From contig OY969916.1 in NCBI GenBank assembly GCA_963704535.1, forward strand, positions 5,332,001-5,396,000: a DNA stretch of 64,000 bases. Reading direction: 5' to 3'. Both the position numbers and the translations under genes were made by a program. The notes below the pieces were generated by a model, which ran no database searches, was not told where the DNA came from, and worked only from the letters and a program-made list of their open reading frames with translations. This document shows positions 39,656-49,897 of the stretch, in pieces (position 1 is the first letter of the stretch; each line of letters starts with the position of its first letter). The stretch comes from G963704535 sp963704535 (GTDB lineage Bacteria > Chloroflexota > Chloroflexia > Chloroflexales > Roseiflexaceae).

Positions 39656-39779
39656 TTCGCCGCAAAAGGGTATAATGTGCCGGAACCCCACGTATTAGTC
39701 TGATGGGCGAACCAGAGCCGCCGCCCGATAGCTAATCCGCCGCAAACAGGGTATAATGTGCCGGAACCCCACGTATTAT
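39621..39779. repeat. 80-bp tandem duplication spanning the antirepressor stop and a TATAAT box
   Basis: TGATGGGCGAGCCGGAGCCG at 39621 recurs at 39701 (with A for G), and the following GGTATAATGTGCCGGAACCC occurs in both copies. Each unit holds the last codons of the antirepressor, a TATAAT hexamer and a GGAAC motif. The second copy runs directly into a family C element. Confidence 0.85.
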
Positions 39780-39869
39780 AGCGTTCCTAAATAAGTCGTA
39801 AAAGGGGGTGTGGGGAAGCCCCCATAGAAAAGCCCATCCACTTTTACAACTCAAATAGGTTTGCTATAG
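39777..39869. repeat. MITE-like element family C, copy 2
   Basis: TATAGCGTTCCTAAATAAGT at the left and TAGGTTTGCTATAG at the right, with core GGGGGTGTGGGGAAGCCCCC. Near-identical in layout to 216-311. It lies between the tandem duplication and the sigma-factor gene. Confidence 0.75.
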
Positions 39870-39931
39870 CTAGAGTTCATTCGCGCACGAGCCATGACGT
39901 CACACTCCATGAAAGCCTAGTGGAGGTGCTC

Positions 39932-40681
39932 TTGAGCTTAGAAGATATGTCTCTGAATGATTTAGAGGCGGCATGCCGGCGCGAAACTCGCTACGGTCTA
40001 CGCGGCCAGCCGAGCGATGAACGCTTTTGCCTGGAGATAATTCGCCGAGCGCTCCTGCGTTCTACTGCCCGAGGAGATAGGAATGTTCCCGAGTATGTAG
40101 ATGAGGAAGCACGCGAGCGATTCGTCACTATCTACACAGAAGTATTTAGAGCCACCATCAACCGGATGGCGTTCTATAATATTTCAGTCGATGAGCTTAT
40201 TCAGCAGCTGTGGATGCAATTCTGGCAACGTGCGGCTAACAGGAACAACGAGCTAGAATTTATCCACTTACCCCAACTGATCGTGTTTCTGCAAGTGTCG
40301 GCCAAACGAGCCGTGCGTGCGGAGCGGTTGCGCCAACGTAATGAACAGAACATAAAATCAATCCAGGAGATCTCCGAGCAGGCTGGTGAAGAGGACTTGC
40401 TAAAAGCGAGCGATTCATTCTCAGAACTCACAAGAAAACGCTTTCGTGAGCGCGTCGCTGAGCTTCTGACCGATCCGCTCAACTCTGACATATTCCGACT
40501 GTACTATGCCGGATACCGAAGGCGTGAGATCGCGAACTACCTGCAACTGAGGGGAGTGCTGATCAAGGAGAAAGCGCCAACCGCCCGAGTGGTCGGCGAT
40601 GCACTTGACCGCATCCTTAAGAAGCTGGAGGCCGACCCTGAGATCCGAGACCTGCTGGGAGACTTCCTGCGCGAGGACTAA
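39932..40681 (+). CDS. ECF-like RNA polymerase sigma factor
   Basis: A 249-aa protein. TTG 39932 lies five bases after GGAGG; ATG 39947 is the alternative. Region 2 is recognisable in VDELIQQLWMQFWQRAAN through LPQLIVFLQVSAKRAVRAE, and region 4 in LLTDPLNSDIFRLYYAGYRR followed by REIANYLQL and RVVGDALDRILKKLE. It is longer than common ECF factors because of an N-terminal extension of about 60 residues and a split helix-turn-helix. Base composition is visibly lower in GC than upstream genes, hinting at a separate origin. It heads a cluster with a zinc anti-sigma protein and a TPR-CHAT protease. Confidence 0.72.
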   Translation: MSLEDMSLNDLEAACRRETRYGLRGQPSDERFCLEIIRRALLRSTARGDRNVPEYVDEEARERFVTIYTEVFRATINRMAFYNISVDELIQQLWMQFWQRAANRNNELEFIHLPQLIVFLQVSAKRAVRAERLRQRNEQNIKSIQEISEQAGEEDLLKASDSFSELTRKRFRERVAELLTDPLNSDIFRLYYAGYRRREIANYLQLRGVLIKEKAPTARVVGDALDRILKKLEADPEIRDLLGDFLRED

Positions 40682-40767
40682 AGTGTTCGGCTAACTCGGA
40701 AAAAGGCTTCGGCACAATTATAAGAATATGAGAATCCGATGATAACTGTAACGAGGAGAGGCGTGGG

Positions 40768-41328
40768 ATGCTGCTTATGTCTATGAGAAGGCGCCTTGAG
40801 CAACTGGCAATGGCCAGCATGACCGAAGAATGCCCACCAGCCGAACAACTCACCTCCTACATCTTGGGCGAATTGGAAGGCAATCTGCAACTTCGGGTTG
40901 CGGCGCACGTACGAAAGTGTCCTATCTGTAGCTTCGAAGACCTGGCCACCCGGCTGCCGATGCACCACAGGCGGCAGTACATTGGAGGCGAGGTGACTCC
41001 TGTACTAGCTGGTACTCGCCTGCGAAACGCTGGCGACACTTCCGCCGTGCGCTATTACGAAGCTGCTGATCTCTCCGTTGAACTGACAATATCAGCTCCT
41101 GATGGCGACTACCGGCGTATTACCGGGCAGGTCATACATTCTGGAAGCGGCGTCCCCGATTCCATAGTAACGCTGCGCTCGGGACGGCGACGCCGCCGGC
41201 ATATAAGCGATGACCAGGGGTTCTTTGTCTTCAACGAGGTACCAGCGGGGACATACACGCTGATCGTGGCTGATAGGCGAGTTCAGGTGCAGATTCGCGA
41301 TCTGGTCATCAATATCGACGAGGAGTGA
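40768..41328 (+). CDS. Soluble zinc-type anti-sigma factor with carboxypeptidase-regulatory-like domain
   Basis: A 186-aa protein; GAGGAG lies nine bases before the ATG. The N-terminal part has the zinc anti-sigma (ZAS) signature: PAEQLTSYILGELEG followed by AAHVRKCPIC, that is His-x3-Cys-x2-Cys (about residues 50-57). There is no membrane helix. The C-terminal 70 residues, RRITGQVIHSGSGVP and the FVFNEVPAGTYTLIVADRR strand pair, form a carboxypeptidase-regulatory-like beta sandwich. It would hold the upstream sigma factor inactive. The domain recurs in two exported proteins of the same cluster. Confidence 0.78.
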   Translation: MLLMSMRRRLEQLAMASMTEECPPAEQLTSYILGELEGNLQLRVAAHVRKCPICSFEDLATRLPMHHRRQYIGGEVTPVLAGTRLRNAGDTSAVRYYEAADLSVELTISAPDGDYRRITGQVIHSGSGVPDSIVTLRSGRRRRRHISDDQGFFVFNEVPAGTYTLIVADRRVQVQIRDLVINIDEE

Positions 41329-41408
41329 CTCGTGGATCATGCCCGCTAGCTCCGACTTGGCACGCGGAGTCAAATCATAAAGAGGGAACGCAACCCTCCG
41401 GTGTGAAT

Positions 41409-44252
41409 ATGATGGAAGATATTCCCTCACCTTGTCTCGAACTGGCGGAGTTGATTGCGATTGGCGAGGCAACCCTCCCTCCCAAACTTCCCTGCGATGC
41501 ACTTCAGTTCCTCCGAGCGCTGCATCAAGTCGCACTAGGCAACGTTCTCTCATACCCTACCCGCGCCAGACGCGCTGCCGCAGCAGCCTGGTGCATTGCG
41601 CGCCGCTTCCGTGGCGATCTACTCCTCCTGGCCCAGGCCCATTGGACCCATGGGTCGACGATTGCTTATATTCCGAATTACATCGGTGCGCTGGCCCACT
41701 ACGACGCCGCGCTCGATTGCTATCAGCAGGCGTCTGTGCGCTTTGAGTCGGAACCCGCGCCCGTTGATGTGCGGGTCGTACACATTCCGCGCGTGTTCTG
41801 CCTTACCGAGTTAGGACGTTATCGTGAGGCTCTGGAGGTGGTCGCACTCGCGGAGAACTTGTTCGAAGAGCACACGGCGCCCTACGCCCGCCTGACGCTT
41901 CTATTGAACCAGAGCTTGCTCGTCGGCCGAATGGGCGACTACGAGCATATGGTTGCGCTTGCCGACGTGACCATCGCACTCGCCCGTAAGCTAGGAGAAA
42001 CCGCCCGTGAGGCGCAGGGGCAGATCAACCGCGGCCACGCTTGCGTCTTTCTCGGGCGCTTTCCAGAAGCTGAGATCGCTCTCAGGGAAGGTATTGCGCT
42101 CGCGACAAAGGTAGGCCAGTGGCTGACCGTGGCACGGGCGCGGTGGAACTATGCCAAGCTGCTTCGCTGCCAGGGTTTTCTCTTCGATGCGCTTACCGCT
42201 CTACGCGAGGCGCAGCAGGGCCTTGCCGAAGCCGCCGGCGAGGCCGCCACCGTGGCGATGGAGAAGGCCAGCCTTTACGAGCAGTTGCGCCAGTTGCCGG
42301 AGGCGCAACGCTCCGCGCGCCAGGCAGCCGAGCAGTTCGCCCTCCAATCCATGCCGGCCTACAGCGCCGATGCTGCGATTCGGGCTGCCCGAATCGCAGT
42401 GCAGCAGCGCCGGGCAAGTATTGCCGGCAAATATCTCGCCTTTGCGGCGGCGCAGGCGAGCCAGACCCAGATGCCTGCGCTCAACGCAGAGATCGAGTTG
42501 GTTGAGACTCTGCTAACTATGATCCCGGCACCCGATAGCTCACCGAGGAGACGCCGGCAACAACAGCGCGATGGGCTCGGCCTGGCGCGAGGAGCAATCA
42601 AGCGACTACAGGAGGCCGGCTTGGTTCGCGAGGCGACCGAGGGCGAACACACCGTTGCGGCACTGGAGGCGCTGCTTGGAAACATCAGGGAGGCTAAGGC
42701 GATCTACCGACGTTTGGCGGCCGCTCATAACGATCGGCAGACACGGATGGCCGCTTGTGCTGAGTTGGGCGGACTGCTGCGGCCAGTCGAGGCGTTGCCT
42801 TATCTTCAACAGGCCGCTGCCCTGGCTGTCGAGCAGCGGCGTGCGCTGCCCATGGAAGAGCTACAGGCGCGTTACAGCAGCGAGACCTCGCCGTACCATA
42901 TGCGACTCGCAGCCTGCTGCCTGTCGCTCGGCGACATCCCACAGGCAATTGAGTCGATCTGGTCCGCCAAGGCCGGGCCACTGCTCGACCTGCGGGTCGC
43001 CAGCGGCATCCTCGATGGCGCATTCCTCAGTCGGCTTGAAAAAGAGCGCACCGACTTAGCCCGCTGGCGCGAGCAGGTACATGACCACCGCCGCAAAGCC
43101 AAGGAAGCCGCCCAGCAGGACCAGTTAGAGCGTCATGATCATCACGTTCGTCAAGCAGAGGTAAGCGCGATGGCTGCGCGCGCAAGCGAGCAGCGCCTGA
43201 CGGAGATGATGCGCAGCCTGAGCGATCGCACCGGACAGGCACATATTCCAGGCGTGGCTAAGGTTCAGGCAGCGTTGGCACCGGGCATGGTCCTGCTTGA
43301 GTACGTCCAAGTAGGCGATACGCTGCTCAGTTTCATGATACGGCCTCATGGCCCGATCGAGTACCGTTGGCTCGGCGCTGTCACGGCAGTCGAGCAGCAG
43401 TATGACCGCTGGAAGCTCATCTGCCATCGGCTGATGACCGAAGCACCATCCTTTGATCCTGAAGCCCAGATCCGGGATGTGCTCATCCCTGTGTGGGAGC
43501 AACTCCTCGCCCCATGGCAAGCGTACTTGGACGACACCACCCACCTCCTGATCGCGCCGTGCGGCATCCTCCACCACGTGCCTTGGGCCGCACTGCCCAA
43601 CGGGGAGCGGTACCTGAGCGATCGTGTGACGATTACCCTGACACCGTGCGGCGCATTATGGGCCGCGCCGTTCGATCCGCACGTGGCGCTTGGCCCACCG
43701 TGCCTGCTTGGTTACGCTGGAGACGGCGATTTTTACCTGGAGCATGTTGAGCGCGAGATCGACGCAATTGCGTATTCCATGCCGAGTGCTCAGGTGGTCA
43801 AGACCGCAAAGAGGCGGGACCTGCAATTCAGCCTTCCCCCTTGCTTGCTGCACATCGCCGCTCACGCGCTCACCAACCCGACGGCACCACTCTGCTCAAC
43901 CATCGAGCTTGCCGACGGCCCCTTCCTGCTGCTGGAGGCCCACCGCCTCAACCTGCGCGGCACTCACCTCGTCACCCTGAGCGCCTGTGAGACCGGTGTC
44001 CGCCCGGACCACGGCGATATGGTACTGGCCCTAGCCGGCGCATTTCTCTGTGCCGGTGCGCGGGCGGTGCTTGCGAGCCTCTGGCCGGTCTCCGACAGCG
44101 CTGCCGCCGCGCTGATGGACACATTCTACGCCGCGCTGTCCAAGGGCCAGCCAGCGCCCGCCGCGTTGCAAGAGGCACAGCGGGCCGTGCGCAGCAGACA
44201 CCCTCTGGATTGGATATCATTTCAGCTCTGGGCCGGCGCACCGATTGCCTAA
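41409..44252 (+). CDS. TPR-CHAT caspase-like protease
   Basis: A 947-aa cytoplasmic protein. Residues 20-560 are helical TPR-like repeats (for example INRGHACVFLGRFPEAEIAL, RLAACCLSLGDIPQAIESIW). A coiled coil covers about 545-620. The C-terminal CHAT domain (about 650-947) has LLHIAAHALTNP with catalytic His819, TLSACETG with Cys860, and the family tail GAFLCAGARAVLASLWPVSD and FYAALSKGQPAPAALQEAQR. Both residues of the dyad are intact. Start: ATG 41409 has no good ribosome site; GTG 41325, overlapping the upstream stop as GTGA, is the alternative. The gene order sigma/anti-sigma/protease suggests proteolytic release of the sigma factor. Confidence 0.9.
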   Translation: MMEDIPSPCLELAELIAIGEATLPPKLPCDALQFLRALHQVALGNVLSYPTRARRAAAAAWCIARRFRGDLLLLAQAHWTHGSTIAYIPNYIGALAHYDAALDCYQQASVRFESEPAPVDVRVVHIPRVFCLTELGRYREALEVVALAENLFEEHTAPYARLTLLLNQSLLVGRMGDYEHMVALADVTIALARKLGETAREAQGQINRGHACVFLGRFPEAEIALREGIALATKVGQWLTVARARWNYAKLLRCQGFLFDALTALREAQQGLAEAAGEAATVAMEKASLYEQLRQLPEAQRSARQAAEQFALQSMPAYSADAAIRAARIAVQQRRASIAGKYLAFAAAQASQTQMPALNAEIELVETLLTMIPAPDSSPRRRRQQQRDGLGLARGAIKRLQEAGLVREATEGEHTVAALEALLGNIREAKAIYRRLAAAHNDRQTRMAACAELGGLLRPVEALPYLQQAAALAVEQRRALPMEELQARYSSETSPYHMRLAACCLSLGDIPQAIESIWSAKAGPLLDLRVASGILDGAFLSRLEKERTDLARWREQVHDHRRKAKEAAQQDQLERHDHHVRQAEVSAMAARASEQRLTEMMRSLSDRTGQAHIPGVAKVQAALAPGMVLLEYVQVGDTLLSFMIRPHGPIEYRWLGAVTAVEQQYDRWKLICHRLMTEAPSFDPEAQIRDVLIPVWEQLLAPWQAYLDDTTHLLIAPCGILHHVPWAALPNGERYLSDRVTITLTPCGALWAAPFDPHVALGPPCLLGYAGDGDFYLEHVEREIDAIAYSMPSAQVVKTAKRRDLQFSLPPCLLHIAAHALTNPTAPLCSTIELADGPFLLLEAHRLNLRGTHLVTLSACETGVRPDHGDMVLALAGAFLCAGARAVLASLWPVSDSAAAALMDTFYAALSKGQPAPAALQEAQRAVRSRHPLDWISFQLWAGAPIA

Positions 44253-44362
44253 ACTAGTCCCCGACTTTACCAACGACGACGCGACCGCCACCTCCACTCG
44301 GAAAACACACTCCGATTGCTTTAAGGAAGGTAAGTCCGGTTCATCCCAAAAGGAGGTCGCAC

Positions 44363-47300
44363 ATGTCTCGGCTACGTGCTCTCGCAGCGTGTCTCGTGCG
44401 GTTCGGCCTAGCCACGTTGCTCTTGATCACATGCATGCCCATATCGCTCGTACACACGATCGCTTCCCCGGCAGAGACTCCAACCCGCGACTACCCCCCG
44501 CTGCCGGGCGGCTGTGGCGGCGTCCTGCCCCCGCAGGATGCCTGCTGCATGTCCGGGTATATCTTCGTCGACGGGCAGCCGATATCCAACGCCAAGATCA
44601 CGGTGGAGTTTGCCGGCCAGACCATCGAGGCCTGGACTGGCCCGCACGCCGATCACCCGCTTCCCTACTACCAGATCGACCTGAGCGGTGGGGAGGTGAA
44701 AGTCCGGCCCGGCGAGACAATCACGGTCACGGCCGAATACAGCGGCCACCGACGGACACTAACACATACCGCTCTGGTCGGCTGGCAGCACATCGATGTA
44801 GTGCTTCCTCGCAGCGGCATGGAGGACTACGTCGCGACAGGGCGTATCTGGAAGCAAGGCGAGGAGCGGCGCCTCGCCTTCCCCACCGGCATCGCGGTTG
44901 ACTCCCAAGGGAATGTCTACATCGCCGACTCGGGCAACAACCGCATCCAGGTCTACAACCGATTGGGCGAGTATCTGCTCCAGTGGGGCACGCTCGGCAA
45001 CCAGGCGGGCGCTCTCGCCGGCCCGTTCGGGATCGCCGCCGACGGGCACGGAGGGATCTATGTTGTTGACGCCTATAACTCGCGAGTGCAAAAATTCAGC
45101 AGTACCGGCGAGTTCCAGCTCGCCTGGGGGCGCCGCGGCACCGCCGATGGCGAGTTCACGCTTCCCGCCGCGATTGCCATCGATAATGAGGGAGATATCC
45201 TTGTTTCCGACGCCTTCAACCATCGCATCCAGAAGTTCAGTGCGGACGGGAGGCACCTGAAGACGTTCGGCGAAAAGGGAAGCGGGCCGGGTCAATTCCT
45301 ACGACCAGTCGGGGTGGCCGTAGATGAACAAGGTTTCATCTATGTGGCAGATCGGGACAACCACCGTATCCAGAAGCTGTCGTCTGATGGCACAGCAGTG
45401 CAGATCTGGGGCAATGTACAGGGAAACGGCCCCTGCCAGTTCTCCTACCCGGAAGGGCTGACACTCGACCGCGCGGGCAACATCTACGTCTCCGATTGGG
45501 ATAACCAACGAGTCCAGAAGCTCATGACGGACGGCAGGTGCGTTGTCTGGGGCAGTTATGGAACCGACCCCGGCCAGTTCCGCGGCCCGCGCGGCATTGC
45601 GGCCGACCTGAGCCCAGGCGCTGATCACATCTACGTTGTCGACAACGAGAACCATCGGGTGCAGCGGTTCAGCCAGGATGGCGAGTGGCGCAAGACGATC
45701 GGGGATGGGAACAGTGCCGGCAATCACAGCCAATTCGCCTCGCCGGTAGGCGTGGCAGTCACCAACGACCGGATTTACCTGACTGAGTGGGGCGACCATA
45801 GTGTAAAGGTTTTCGACCCTCAGAGCAGGCTATTGGCGTCAATCGGTAACGGAAGGGGCACGAGTTCGAGGGCAGTTCCTCCAACCGACGGGTGTGGCGG
45901 TCGATGCCGCCGGCACGATCTACGTCGCCGACATCGGCGACCCCAGCAACTTTCTCTTTGGGCGTGTCCAGATCTTCAACAACGCGGGGGACTACCAAAG
46001 GGAGTGGAATGCCTCGAAGGGCATCTTCGCGCCGACCGGGATCGCTGTGGCGGACGGCTTCGTCTACGTCGCCGACGCTTTTACAAATAGGGTGGTGAAG
46101 CTAACGCTCGACGGCACATTCAACCGTAGCTGGCAGGGCGCGAACGGCGGATTCAATATTCCTTTCGGAGTCGCTGTGGCCGGTGACTCGGTATACGTAG
46201 CTGATAACGGCAACAACCGCATCCAGAAGTTCACCAGCGACGGCACGTTCGTCACGGAATGGGGGCAGTTAGGCCACGGGCAGGGGCAATTCAACGGACC
46301 TGCGGGCGTCGCCGTCGATGCCCAGGGCAACGTCTATGTTACTGAGGCAGGCCCGCTCTTTGTCGATGCCGTCATCGATGCCCATCGCGTGCAGAAGTTT
46401 ACCGGCAACGGCGACTTCGTCACGATGTGGGGCGAGCCGGGTGGTAACGACGACCAGTTCATTAACCCGATCGGCATTGCCGTTGACGGGGCCGGTGCGG
46501 TCTACGTCGCGGACTCGCGCAATAACCGCGTGCAGATATTCCAGGCCATGCGGTACTCGCTGCCGATCGCGACGATCGTCGGAGTGGCTCCGCAGAATGT
46601 TAAGCGCGGCGAGCCAATCGAGCTTTATGGAGCCGCCAGCGACAGTGATGACCCGCGCCCGCCAATCCGCTACGAATGGTCGCTCATCCTGCCCGACGGC
46701 GCTGAACGCCCGATTGGCAATACCGTGACGACCACGCTCCAGACCGAAGATCTTGAGCCTGGTCCCTACATCGTCAAGTTCGTCGCCTACGACGCGGACG
46801 GGCAGCCCTCGGCGGCCGATACGACCCAGATCTACGTCTCCCCGAAGAAGGGAGACGTGCCACCCTACATCCGGTGGACTATGCTCCTCTACCTCGACGC
46901 GGACACTGACCCGATCGGCAGCCTGGAGCAGTATCTCGGCGACGCCCATCCACGGGGAGCGCTGCGCCGGCTGGCACAGGCCGGCGATCTCCCGAATGTG
47001 TCGATCGTCGCCCTGTACGACGGCCCCGGCGGCGACAATTCTTATCTGTACATACGACGCCCCGGCGGCACGCTGGAGCGGACGGAGCAAGACGAGCAGA
47101 ACATGGGCGACCCGCAAACGCTGGTGCGCTTCGTACGCGCCGGCCAGGCGCTCGCGCCGGCCGAGCACTACTACCTGGCGCTCGCCGATCACGCCAACGC
47201 GTTAGATGGGATCGCGTGGGACCTGACGAGCCAGCCCGACCGCACCGAGCGGCTGACCAACGACGAGCTGCTCCAGGCAATGCACGCGATCACCAATGGG

Positions 47301-48104
47301 GGCAGCCAGCCGATCGAGGTGCTCCACCTGGATGGCTGTCTGATGGGCCTCTTGGAGATCGCTTACCAACTGCAAGATGTGGCGCGCTACCTGGTTGTCT
47401 CTGAGAACCTTGCCTGGGGTGCGTTCGCCTATGAGCACTACCGCCAGGGTATCACGCTAGAGACCACGCCCGAGAGTCTCGCCGCCGGCATCGTCGAGCG
47501 CTACGCAAAGCTCATCCGCGATCAATCACTGCCATACACCATTACCGCGCTCGATTTGTCGAGAGTCTCACAAGTGGCGCAGGACCTGGATAGGCTGGCC
47601 GGCGCCCTGGAAGAGATTGCCCGCACACCAGATCGCACGGCGCTGGTCGAGCTACGGGCGCAGGTGGGCGCGCTAGACTCGAACGGCGACAAGCGCATCG
47701 ACGAGAACGACGAGTACGTTGATCTGCGCGACTGGGCGGCGCACATTCGCGCAACTATCCCGGACAACGCCGTACAAGACGCGGCCGATGCCCTACTCGC
47801 GTCCTTCGATCAGATGATCGTGGATGAGAGCCATGATTCTGGACGATACGATACGATCCCCGTCGATCTCAGTTACGCGCGGGGCGTCGGCATCTACTAC
47901 CCTCGCAGGATCAACGCGACGACGTTCGATCACTATCTCGGCGGATCGCTGCTGTTCCCACAACAGCGCCGGTGGGATGAGTTCCTCGCCGCCGTGCTCA
48001 GCCCGCAGCCGACTATTACGAGCGAAACGCGCCAGCTACAACCGATCGGGCCGCTCCCTTTCAATCCACTGTATAGAATGTATCTCCCGGCAATCTCGCG
48101 CTAG
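44363..48104 (+). CDS. Exported NHL-repeat beta-propeller with C-terminal clostripain (C11) protease domain (single-base frameshift)
   Basis: RBS AAAAGGAGG, then a signal peptide (LVRFGLATLLLITCMPISL). A carboxypeptidase-regulatory-like domain follows (ACCMSGYIFVDGQPISNA), then about ten NHL repeats of the form GIAVDSQGNVYIADSGNNRI. The frame breaks near 45854; skipping one base continues FLQPTGVAVDAAGTIYVAD. After a short Ig/PKD-like segment comes the C11 domain: TMLLYLDADTD, the His in LALADHANALDGIAWD, and the Cys in LHLDGCLMGLLEIAYQL, the family dyad. Corrected length is about 1246 aa. Clostripain-type enzymes cut after Arg/Lys and mature by self-cleavage. It follows the TPR-CHAT gene by 110 bp. 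Confidence 0.85.
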
Positions 48105-48142
48105 AGATAGTTCAAAACACGGCGGATCGGCTATACGGTTGT

Positions 48143-48192
48143 GAAACGGGGAGGTTTGGAGGGCTGTTGACCCTCCAAACCTCCCCGTTTAT
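48143..48192 (+). terminator. Intrinsic terminator after the NHL-C11 gene
   Basis: GAAACGGGGAGGTTTGGAGGG pairs with CCCTCCAAACCTCCCCGTTT, a stem of about 20 bp, followed by ATCGTAAAT. It separates the protease genes from the next exported protein. Bases 48193-48396 carry no gene; ordinary RBS AAGGAGG at 48384-48390. Confidence 0.75.
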
Positions 48193-48396
48193 CGTAAATA
48201 ATCACCTGAACCTGACCTCCCTCAACTCGGCGTCCTTCGAACGAAGGCTGAAAATGCTCCACCCGAATCGTTGCAAACGCTGCGGAAAAATGTTTGCTGG
48301 TCCTTTAAGAAAGATGACGGCACTATCGAGCTTAATAACTGGTCGGGCAGTAGTCAAACAGGTCGACTTTGCCCATCATGCACAAGGAGGTTATGT

Positions 48397-49809
48397 ATGT
48401 CTCGTCATGCCCCTCGTCTGCTGCTCGTTGCCCTCATGCTCGCCTATCTGCTTCCCGTGGCCACACCAGCGTCGGCTCAATCCGATGATTACATTCGCAG
48501 CCAGGGCGTCGTTCGTTTCGGTTTCATGCTGCCGGACGGTCAAACGGTTCACTACCGTCTGCCGGTCGATCTGAAGGCGGTCCTCGACGGAATCTGGAAC
48601 TCCAAGCTGCCTGACCTCAATGCACGCATCGTGCAGGTGGCCATGGAGGAGAGCGACAGCCTGGATGATGTGAGTAGCCGGCTTTCCCTCGCCGATCAGG
48701 CTGAGCTGCAAGTCAAGCAGGACGGCGACATCCTATCGCTACGGTACATTGTCCCGCGTAATAAGTTCAATGCTACGCTAGAGGTGCCTGTTCTCCCCGA
48801 TCCATCCTTCGAGGTCACGTATGACCTTTGGCTCACGCTCAATGTCGTAGTCACCGATCTGGCCCATCCCTTTACGCTCACGGAGGCGACCGCGTCGATC
48901 CACAACTCGGAGGTCAGCGGCACCAACCTGATTGGCGATATCTTCATCTTCATCGGCCAACTGTTCGGCGCGAGCAGCAAGATCGAGCGGGCAATCAACG
49001 GCATCACCGTGGATATGACCGGCGAAGTCAACAGCGAGCTACAGCCTAGGACGGCCGTCCTCACGCGCTACGTCCCTGCCGGCTTTCAGTTCCTCGACAG
49101 TTCGGTGGACCGTGGAGGCACGATCTCGCTTTGCTTCAAGCTGTCGCCGGATCAGCACTGCGATTTCCCCGATAGTAGCGTGCAGCCACCCTTCCTCTTC
49201 CCGCCCGTGCTGACCTCTGCCTCCCTGTCAGGTCCACCTGATCTGGGGGTATGGTACCGGGACGCGGCCACGCTCCTGCTCAACACCGTTGGTGGCTCGG
49301 GTGGGCCGATCCGCACCATGTATCGCATCAACAATGGCCCTGACCTGGAGGCGACCGGCCCGGTAGTCATCGCCGAGGATGGCACGCACCAGATCGCCTT
49401 CTACTCCGTCGATAGTACCGGTGAGCGCGAGCCGGATCAAACCCTCACGATCAACATCGACCGCACTGCGCCAGCCATTACGCTGACGGCCAACGATGCC
49501 CCGATCGGACCCAGTGGAAGGTACAGCCGGCCAACCGCTGTTCATATCACCCTCGACGATCGGGTGAGTGGCCTGGCGCAGGCCAGCCTTGAGCTGTACC
49601 GCCACCAACTGCTCCTATCCACCATCACCAGCGGCGATGGCACGCTGCCGCCGGTGACCCTTACCGAGGATGGCAGCTACACCCTCCGCGTGACGGCGAC
49701 CGACCACGCCGGCAACGTCGCAGTCGTCACGCAGGCGATCGACCTCGATCGGGACCCGCCACGCGGGTGTCCGGCAAAACTGTGCGTTTCCGTCCCGTCT
49801 ACCCCCTGA
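48397..49809 (+). CDS. Exported protein with Ig-like C-terminal domains
   Basis: A 470-aa protein from ATG 48397, six bases after AAGGAGG. Signal peptide: LLLVALMLAYLLPVATPASAQ, cleaved after the AQ. The central part (RSQGVVRFGFMLPDGQTVHY, VTYDLWLTLNVVVTDLAHPF) is beta-rich with no family I know. From about residue 290 there are two Ig-like modules of the bacterial OmpL47/Big type: TMYRINNGPDLEATG, then LTINIDRTAPAITLTAND, and a third partial one ending DLDRDPPRGC. There is no membrane anchor. Its place between two exported putative proteases suggests a surface partner or substrate, but that is positional inference only. Confidence 0.65.
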   Translation: MSRHAPRLLLVALMLAYLLPVATPASAQSDDYIRSQGVVRFGFMLPDGQTVHYRLPVDLKAVLDGIWNSKLPDLNARIVQVAMEESDSLDDVSSRLSLADQAELQVKQDGDILSLRYIVPRNKFNATLEVPVLPDPSFEVTYDLWLTLNVVVTDLAHPFTLTEATASIHNSEVSGTNLIGDIFIFIGQLFGASSKIERAINGITVDMTGEVNSELQPRTAVLTRYVPAGFQFLDSSVDRGGTISLCFKLSPDQHCDFPDSSVQPPFLFPPVLTSASLSGPPDLGVWYRDAATLLLNTVGGSGGPIRTMYRINNGPDLEATGPVVIAEDGTHQIAFYSVDSTGEREPDQTLTINIDRTAPAITLTANDAPIGPSGRYSRPTAVHITLDDRVSGLAQASLELYRHQLLLSTITSGDGTLPPVTLTEDGSYTLRVTATDHAGNVAVVTQAIDLDRDPPRGCPAKLCVSVPSTP

Positions 49810-49822
49810 AAGATGTTAGGAG

Positions 49823-49850
49823 GGTGGCTTGAGCCGATCCCAAGCCACCC
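49823..49850 (+). terminator. Hairpin between the two exported-protein genes
   Basis: GGGTGGCTTG pairs perfectly with CAAGCCACCC around AGCCGATC. No U run follows, so a weak terminator or mRNA-stability element. Confidence 0.5.
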
Positions 49851-49897
49851 CACCCCAATCAGTGTGATGGGCCACTATTCCTTTACACAAGGAGGAA

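Noticed and set aside
41409..44252. Reading the TPR-CHAT protein as part of a type III-E CRISPR (Craspase) system
   Set aside because: No Cas7-11, Csx30, Csx31, Cas1/Cas2 or CRISPR array is present in the window; only the protease and sigma-factor themes are shared.
48193..48396. Possible riboswitch upstream of the exported Ig-like protein
   Set aside because: No known riboswitch consensus could be matched, and there is no terminator or sequestering hairpin near the ribosome site.
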